From the NCBI RefSeq assembly GCF_000003605.2, contig NW_003151753.1, forward strand, positions 648,231-712,230: 64,000 nt of DNA. Reading direction: 5' to 3'. Position 1 is the stretch's first letter; the number at the start of each line of letters is the position of its first letter. The notes under the pieces are model-generated. The model saw only the letters and a list, made by a program, of their open reading frames with translations. It searched no databases and had not been told where the DNA came from. The DNA is from Saccoglossus kowalevskii. Its lineage: Eukaryota > Hemichordata > Enteropneusta > Harrimaniidae. This document shows, piece by piece, positions 53,479 through 62,400 of the stretch. A program made the translations under genes and the position numbers.

Positions 53479-56400
53479 TGCTGCAGCTGGGCTGTGAGCT
53501 TTGCTTGTCAAGAAGTGGTAGGACAGAAGAGCGATATACTAAGCTCCAATTATTCCAGTTGTTGATGCATACGATCTAAAAAATACGCCCTTCCAGTCCA
53601 GTTCAGGGGATCTAGTACAGCTATGGATACGCGTTTATAATAATGTACTTGGTTATGATTTATAAAACACGGAATAGATATTATTGTATGGCCTTATAGC
53701 TGAACAAGGATTGTAGGAAGCGCACTTATTGACTACCTAAGGAGGTTTTTCAATGCGTTGTTTTTGGTTTTCTTTTGTAGGAAGAAAGGTACATACCGTT
53801 TGGTGAATGTTGTGCAGTGTGTCCAGGTACGAATATATTTCCATTAATATTAACACAGATTAAATATATTTACTAGGTGGCATTATTAAACTAAATTGAA
53901 TAGCATAATGCTCATTTCAGCGATTTCTACAAAACTAAATATGTGTTTTAGTTGACAAATATTCTCTATTTATTCATAGAAGTACCTACCACACCGTCTC
54001 AATCCACGATGCCAACAACCCTTCCAGGAAGTAAGTCTGCATATTCAATTCATAAATAGTTATAGATACACCGAGATGTTTATTAGCTTATTAATATACT
54101 GTGGTTTTGTTTCAGTTTGTAATCAAGCGTTGGGGATGGCCTCTCGCGGAATACTAGACACTCAGATTTCCGCCTCATCATATGAAGAAGGTAGTGAACC
54201 AGCAAATGGCAGGCTGTTCAACCAACAGTCATGGTCACCTAAGGAGAGTCAAGCTGGGCAGTGGTTGCAAATTGATTTTGAATCACCAATGAAACTGACG
54301 AAAGTTGTAACCCAAGGTAGCGGCAACGACAGAAGTCAGGTTGTAGATAAGTACGAAATGATGTACAGTATCGGTGGCGATGTCTGGGAAACTGTAAAGC
54401 AAATACCGCAACCAGTGTTTGGCGAAGAGTTACCTCCTATCGATGAGTGGAGTAATAAGGTGAATACACCTTTCGCGACCAATAGCGATAATGTAACGCA
54501 AATAACGCCAAAATGACGTAGATGACATATGCAATGTTGTTCAAACAGACAACTCTGTTTGGTTTTGTCGTCGGCCATCTTTTAGAATATAGCTAATCTC
54601 TATTAACGGATGACCATATCTCTATACAATTTCGACGCACTCAACAGCGTCCTTTTATTTTTATTAGACATATAAACTTATTATATAGGTATATTTTGAA
54701 TCTGGCGTAGTCCGCATACCCTGACAAGAATACAGTATAACATTGTGTACTATAGTCATGTGATGCCGTTGCCATGTGATTTTAGCAATGTCGTTTTATT
54801 GTTATTTTCAAAACTAATCATGCAACAAGCTATGGTACATAGCTGGTGAAATCTGTATGAACATAACATCGCATATAAATAGTGAAAATGCAAAGTATTA
54901 CATTATTGACAATTGGTTACGCTATTGCCAAATAATTTGTATATGCATTATCAATCAACATTGAGTCGAATATCAATGCTATTGGGATTTTCTGATTATT
55001 GTCCATTTCAATTTAAATAATTGTATGCATATTTTCTAAACAACGCCCCGTATATACACAATATTTATAAATGTAATGTAATATATAAACACAGGAGTTT
55101 GATGGCAACTTCGATGGTGATATACCCGTGGAGCAGGATATACCAGATTACGTACCAAGTATGGTGTCAGTCAGAATTGTGCCTGTCATATGGAAAACTA
55201 AGATTGCGCTAAGGGTCGAGTTCTTTGGATGCCCTTACGAAGGTGAGCGTCTATGAACACCGATTCAAATGTGTATTTTCACTTATGCAACTGCTGTGGT
55301 AGGTTCATGTAGAAATATTAATCCAAATATTTATATATCAAGAAAATATTATAAATATAATTAAATTAAGTTGCCATTATTTTTTATAGCCCTAGGTACT
55401 CCATCGGTAGCTACAACTACGTCAGGAACAACCTTGCCAATTTGTAAGTTGATAACATTAATTATTTTCACATATAACGTAATGGTTCCGTAGGAATATG
55501 TGCCTTTCCATTATCAATAAATCTCGCCGATATAGTAAACTAAAACCTTAAAACAATATAAGTGTAGATATTAACATGTCAAGACATTGTCAGTTGCGTG
55601 GGACGGCAATGCTTGACTAGACGAGTGTCACAGAGGTACACACAATTACATATTCGCAAATCACGAATCTGGTTCGAGAGTATACATTTCTTCTATATAT
55701 TTGATATGGTCACGTGTGAAATGTTTTCTATAAATTTATTGACGTTTCCGTTTTGGCACGTTATGGTGAGGCGGATGAGTCAAATATACGAAATGGGTAG
55801 AATATTACACCTGAAAAGAATATACACAAATACGAGTTCGTTAGGAGAAATGATGTGCAGCATTTTATGTAAGATAGTAATTGTGTGAACAAAACAAATC
55901 AAAACGTGATATGGGAATTATTTTAATCTTCGTGATAGGTTCTGGTGGCAAGGAATTCGTTGAGTGTCCATGCCATGCAACCTGTACTGACTTAGCGGAC
56001 AGTTCTTTCACATGTGATGGTAGCTGTGAAGTGGCTACTGGTTGTGATTGCCCAGTAGATATGGTTGAACACAATGGTGAATGCATCTCTCCATCCGAGT
56101 GTCCATGTTATTTTGAATACAATGATGTTAACGGCGAAAGCGTTTCTATTTGGATGGAAGTAAGTAACGTCGTTTTGTTACAAGATGCATACAAAATACA
56201 ACTGTTTTACTCATTTTTATGATTAGAATAGTTTTGTAAATAAATTAGTGTAATGTCTATTTATTCTTCTACTGGAATGATTTTGAGTATTTGTTTGATT
56301 ATCATTGATATGTGTTGTAGTAAATACAACAACAGATTTGTATATATTTCATTTTATGAAAAAACGTCTCTACAGCTTCACCAAAGCATACACAGTGGTG

Positions 56401-59400
56401 ACTGCGACCTGTGCCAATGTCTGATTTCAGGAATTCTATGTGTACCTGGTCCTTGCAATATTCTTTGCGAACCGGTGAGTGAAATGTAGTTTTACCAGAT
56501 ATTGGAAAATCAAAACACTTAGTAATGCTGGCATTTGTATTCACTACAGTGTGTAATTGTGTTTTTTTCAGGGATACGAATTGGTAGAACCAGTTGGTGG
56601 GTGTTGCTACTGTCTAGCTATCCCTACGACAACACAGTACCCAACAACATTACCGGGTAAGTTTCCAATCGGAATACTGTTCAACCGAGTTTAATTTAAA
56701 CCGGTAACAAATTAAAAATCAGACAAATGACTTTATTAATTACTTACTAATATAAACGCGTTATGCGAGAAAGCCTATAACAATATCAAAACAATTATTT
56801 AACAATTATAGCTTGTCAATACCCTTTGGTCTATGAGGAATGTTCTTGTAACAAGACCTGTGATGGAACAGAGTGTGAAAGCTGCGAGGCAGGATGCTTC
56901 TGCCCTGAAGGTTTGTTCATGGAAGGCAATAGATGCATTCAGGACAGTCACTGCAATTGCGTGTACGAAGGTATAACATATTTGGTACGTATATCTGTCA
57001 ATACTATTTGTTGGTTCGAGTTCGATTCAGTGGCGAAACTTTTATTTATTTATTCAACTGTTTTGCTCGCTTTTTGTTTTCATCACCGTACAGTATGGCG
57101 AAAGATGGAATATTCAAAACTATCCCTGTTGGGAGTGTACATGTCAAGAAAACAGCGAAGTTTTTTGCGATCATCTCTGTGAAATAACTTGTGAGGTAAG
57201 CTGTGTGATAGAGCCAATTTATATCATATTGCACTTCTGTATGCCAGAATACTCACCATCCTTATTGACGCATGTGTCATTGCAATATTTATGGTGTGCA
57301 TTACGGAAACTTTGTCATGAATACATAGTTACACACAGTTGCAATAATAAAAAAAAAGTTGTTTAAACACAGCTTGTGCGGAGAACACATTTGTCAGACA
57401 CACTAATATGACAACTAGCTAGTTTAATTACATTTATGTTCACATGTGTTTGGTGATTGAAATTCTAGATTTCACGTAAAACCGAAATACAAAATAATGA
57501 AAATGTATGTCAATGAAAGCGTTAATAGATGGATTAAACAGATCTGATTCCATTACATTATCAGTTGTAAACATCAGACGTATAAAAGCAGTGTAAACTT
57601 TCGTGTTTCTCAATATATTCTTAGGAAAACGAAGTTTTGATTCGTCCTGGTGGATTGCAATGTTGTTATTGCGAACCAAGTAAGTATTTCCGCTATTTTG
57701 TAATGTATATTTAGTATTATTATACATCAGTCACAGTAACGCCATAAGTTACAGCGTGCCATAATTTTGCTGGTATTTTATGGGATATTTCATCCTACCA
57801 TATAAGGGAATGCAAATTCCAAATATGGAATGATTACGCGCGAATGCATCCTCTAATAACAAAAACAAACATGGCTTCCACCAGAGTTTGATGATGTATT
57901 CTTGGAAGGGAACGATGTATAATAATAATAAGGTTATTACGAGAATACCTCAAAGTATGCACTCGATACTCCAGCTGTGCTGTCTTCGTGCATACGAAGT
58001 ATTCTCGTAATAACCTCATAGTATATGTATTCGATATGGAATAGTCTGCTCAATCATAATTTGTATATTTATTATTTTACACGTTTTTTATGTATTTCAG
58101 AACCAACAACAACTCCAATTATCTCAACAACTGCGCCTCTTGCATCCACGCCGATAAGTACCACGATTAGCCTGTGCTATAACGGTTGCTTTGATGTAGA
58201 TCTCCAAATATGTTTCCAGGTTTGTATACAAAATATGTAATACTGTTCAGAAAACTAATGTTGACATTTGAAATACAGTATCGATCTTTTTGTTATTTAC
58301 ATATAACTAAATCGAGTTCTCCACGATAAATCAAGTTAATCATTAGCGAATATCACTGTCAACATTTACTTTTGTGACCATTTTTGTTGACAACTGCACA
58401 TGTTACTGCTAAGACACATATGTTAGCATATATAAAAGCATGTGCTTATTGTGATTACACTATATGCCATCTTCAATGATAATATCTAAAATCTGTTGTG
58501 ATATTTATTCAACATGTTCAAGGTAAATTTGTTTATTATTATTAAAGGTTAATGAAACCTGGAAAGGACTGCATCATTGCGAGACTTGTGAATGTGTGCA
58601 ACCAGGTAAAGAACGTTGTATTGAAATCGAATGCAGTCATCCAGACGTGTGCCCCAAGGTAAGAGTACTGTTGTTTTCTATATGAATTTTTATTGCCGTT
58701 GACAATTTGCCTCTAGGTCTATCGTGGAGTATGTATTTGAATAAGATAAAAATAAAATAAAAAATAGTCAATAACAATGTTTAGAAATCATTATTGATTC
58801 AAATCTGTTGTGCTAAATCGTTGTGTAGAACCCATGATAATAGTATAATAGTATTAAACATGCCAAATAGCTTTCCGATCCGGGGAAAGACTGGGTAGCC
58901 AGACAAATTGTCATGGAATGTTCTTTTTATTAATTTGCCTTATATAGCGTTATGCTTTAGCAGATAAATTTTGAAAAAGGATTGTTTGAATAAAGTCAAA
59001 TGTCAGAAAACTTCTAGAACTACACTATCTTCAGTAAGAGCTTTCTTGATTCCAGGGATACGATAAAGTAAAAACGGTTGACGGTTGTTGTTTCGAATGT
59101 GTTCCCGATCCTTGTCCTAACGAGTTTACGTGCTCAGTTCATCCTGTAAAAGAATGTATGCCCAGTAAATGGGTATGTGACGGCACGATAGATTGCAGTA
59201 ATGGCGCCGACGAAGACCCTGAAATATGCGAACAATGTGAGTCATCCACTACACGACAGTGTTTGTATTGCTACTATCAATTAACTTCTTGTACTGCCTT
59301 ACAATTATATTATATTCGCCATCATATTGTAGTGTATGCTAAGTTTTTCAAAACTACTTATCACGACAATATGACAATACTACTAGATTTCAACTATGTT

Positions 59401-62400
59401 TATGTTTTTTGGCACTTGATATATATGCCTAATTGATATTTTGGCGTAACTGACACTTTAACAGAATATGTATATAAGGTTGGGGCTGAAAGCTTCACTA
59501 CTTTCTTAACTGAAATAACATTTTAATCATCAATTGTATTGAAACTTGGGACATATATATGCGTTTGATGTCTTTACGTTCCTTGATCACTGCTGACGAC
59601 GAATGAACGGGAAATTATGAACAACATATTGAGATCCATCTCTTATTGCCCTAGAAGGTACTCATTACAATATATTATTTGCCATAACAGGGACAACAAC
59701 TGTGAAAGGATCTACACTACCACCACCAGGTAAGTACAAGTGATAGCTTTTAAAAAAATGTCAATAAGCATTCAGTCAGTTATTTTACCGAATGAATGAC
59801 AATATGCAAATATCGATTTATGCAGTACTCTGTAGATATTATAGATCAAAGTCACGCATATTATCCGCTTGGTATTGGCATGCGATAATACAGTAATTAA
59901 GACAAATTGCGTTTTTTCAGACTGCGGATTGTACGAACAATCGTCAATTTGCGAAGATTGTCGATCCGACGTATGCAACAGCATGACAGAGTGTATACCA
60001 AATAACGAGGTCCCTTGTTGCACATGTGGTGCTGGGCTCCGGTTCGACGGTGTACGTTGTATACATGCGTACTTGTGTAATTGTGCGGACGAACAAGGAA
60101 ACATTAGAACGGTGAGCTAAAACATATAATCCCATAAGCGTTCAGAATTACAGTATAAGACTAGTGCATGATTGTTAACAATCACCAATGATGTATATCT
60201 GATAGTGTCATTGCTACGGCGATTTTCAAACATTTTCATTAGTTTTAAAATATGTGCTTTAATCTCATAAAATCTGATATACGTTACACGCAAAGGATAG
60301 AGTTAGAAATTTCAAATAGAAGACATACAATGTCCATTTTCCTGGACAAGTGGGGAGACTTTAATTGTTAATCGGTTCCCACACCTGGTATCGGGTATGC
60401 AGTGTTTATTTTGTATTGGTTATATTAGCTGTGACATTTGTTGTATCTTGACATTGTGCTGTAACTTAATTTCTATTGTATGCAATAAAAAAGGATGGGT
60501 GAAAAAATAAATACCAAGAAAGAACATTCGAGAAAATTCAAATTACTCAATCATACCATTTAAACCATTTAACAAGAATTATGGTGGGGGGGGGGCAAGT
60601 TGAAGTAATGCAACAAATGCAAGAAAACAACAAGAAAAATCTAGAAGGAAGTATTTTTAGCTCATTTGCATATCAGTTATATACAATACCAATATTACTC
60701 CTCACGTATGACTGTGTATTCTGCAGTACACATGTAATACTATTATTGTCATGTATTGACGCAATTATTCGAAATACGAACTTACATTTTTAGCCTGGAG
60801 AAACCTGGTCGGATCCACTCGATATATGCATAGAATACCAATGTGTTGACAATCACGTGATATCTTACCCTGTGCCATGTGCTCCGACAACAACTACTAA
60901 AGTGACAACCACGATAACGCCTTCCATATCAACAGGTATATTTTATTCAATATCAATCCGAAATCTTCGCGAATTAAATATCCATATGCTCGATAATGTA
61001 AATGCAACTAATTCGAATAGATTTTATAGAGCTTTCAAAACACATTATACCAGTTGTATATAGTTATCCGCATAATTATAAGACAAGATGAAGTAAAATA
61101 ATATTTATACGCAGTTATAGCGACAGAAATAGTGTAAACTGCATCACAAAATGTGCACAGTCAGTGATGTTGAATATACGCGTGGAGGTCGGATTTACCA
61201 GGTTCAATTTTAATCATCAAAGTTCCAAGGATGTATGTATTAACCTGTTATGCAACTCAGCAAAGTAGAACATTATTAACTGATCCAAAGAAGATATTGA
61301 ATTCCATGTGTCGCATGCATCAACGGTTGTGAAATGATACATATAGGATATGGCATGTCGGTTGTACGTCTAGACAACATGCACTAGAAGACTGACGACG
61401 ACTGAGTACTATATCGCTCAATCCATTTTAAATGCAGGGGTTCTATTGGATCACATGATAGTCGTACCACATTTAGCTTGGTTTAGCAGTCCATGTTATG
61501 AAAATATAATGATATTTTTTATAATATAGTGTAGTGGAATTTTGTACAAACTTAACTATCTGGTTTTCTCAAAACACCAGTTAACAAAACTGTTTACGTA
61601 ACTATACATTAAAGGACAGTAATCGTCGCGCCACGCCTGCAGCAAGATACGAACAAATCTGGCGGCTTTGAATGTTGCGAAAGATCAACTAGTTCAAAAC
61701 ATGACGTCACCAATGATTGATTAGGCCATTCCTGGGATGATATGAACACATTTGCGAATATTCTAATCAGTTAGAGGTCGGTGCTTGACACTGGAATAAC
61801 GCATTGGATTGTGGGAAAACCAATGTATTTGAACGCGAATTTCGCACATGGTTGGTGCGACAAACACTGTCTTTTAATACTCTTTTCACCCACATTATTT
61901 AATCCTTATATTAAACATTAAATATTTATATTTTTCAGTGTGTGATAAGACCGACTGTATCATCTCACTAACTTGTGATGATATAAGATTTGGTGCCAAA
62001 CCACCACCAGTCGATGATAAAGTAGCTTCTCATTGTGCATCTAAGGAATGTATATGTCCTGAAAACACTGTTGAATTCAACGGTTTATGCTACTCATCAC
62101 CCAGTGAACAATGTGTCTGTACATTACTGGATGGGGCTATCGACATGGAAGGCAATGCCATTGATGTAAGTTATTTAGTTCAGCTTATGTGTATACATGA
62201 ACTGACCAATTGCGCTGATGTGATATAGATATGTTATTAATTGTATATGGTTGAAGAGATGCAAGAATACATAAATATGCTTCATATGTATGTATGTATG
62301 TATGTGTAAACTAGTATGTAGCTATGTGTAACATGTATTATATTATTCACACCTTGTATGTGTAGCAAGCAGTAGAAGGTGATTACTATTGGATTGGAGA

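Noticed and set aside
53305-53511. Tyr-Ile repeat ORF
   Set aside because: It is a translation of the (TA)n microsatellite overlapping exon 53 on the opposite strand.
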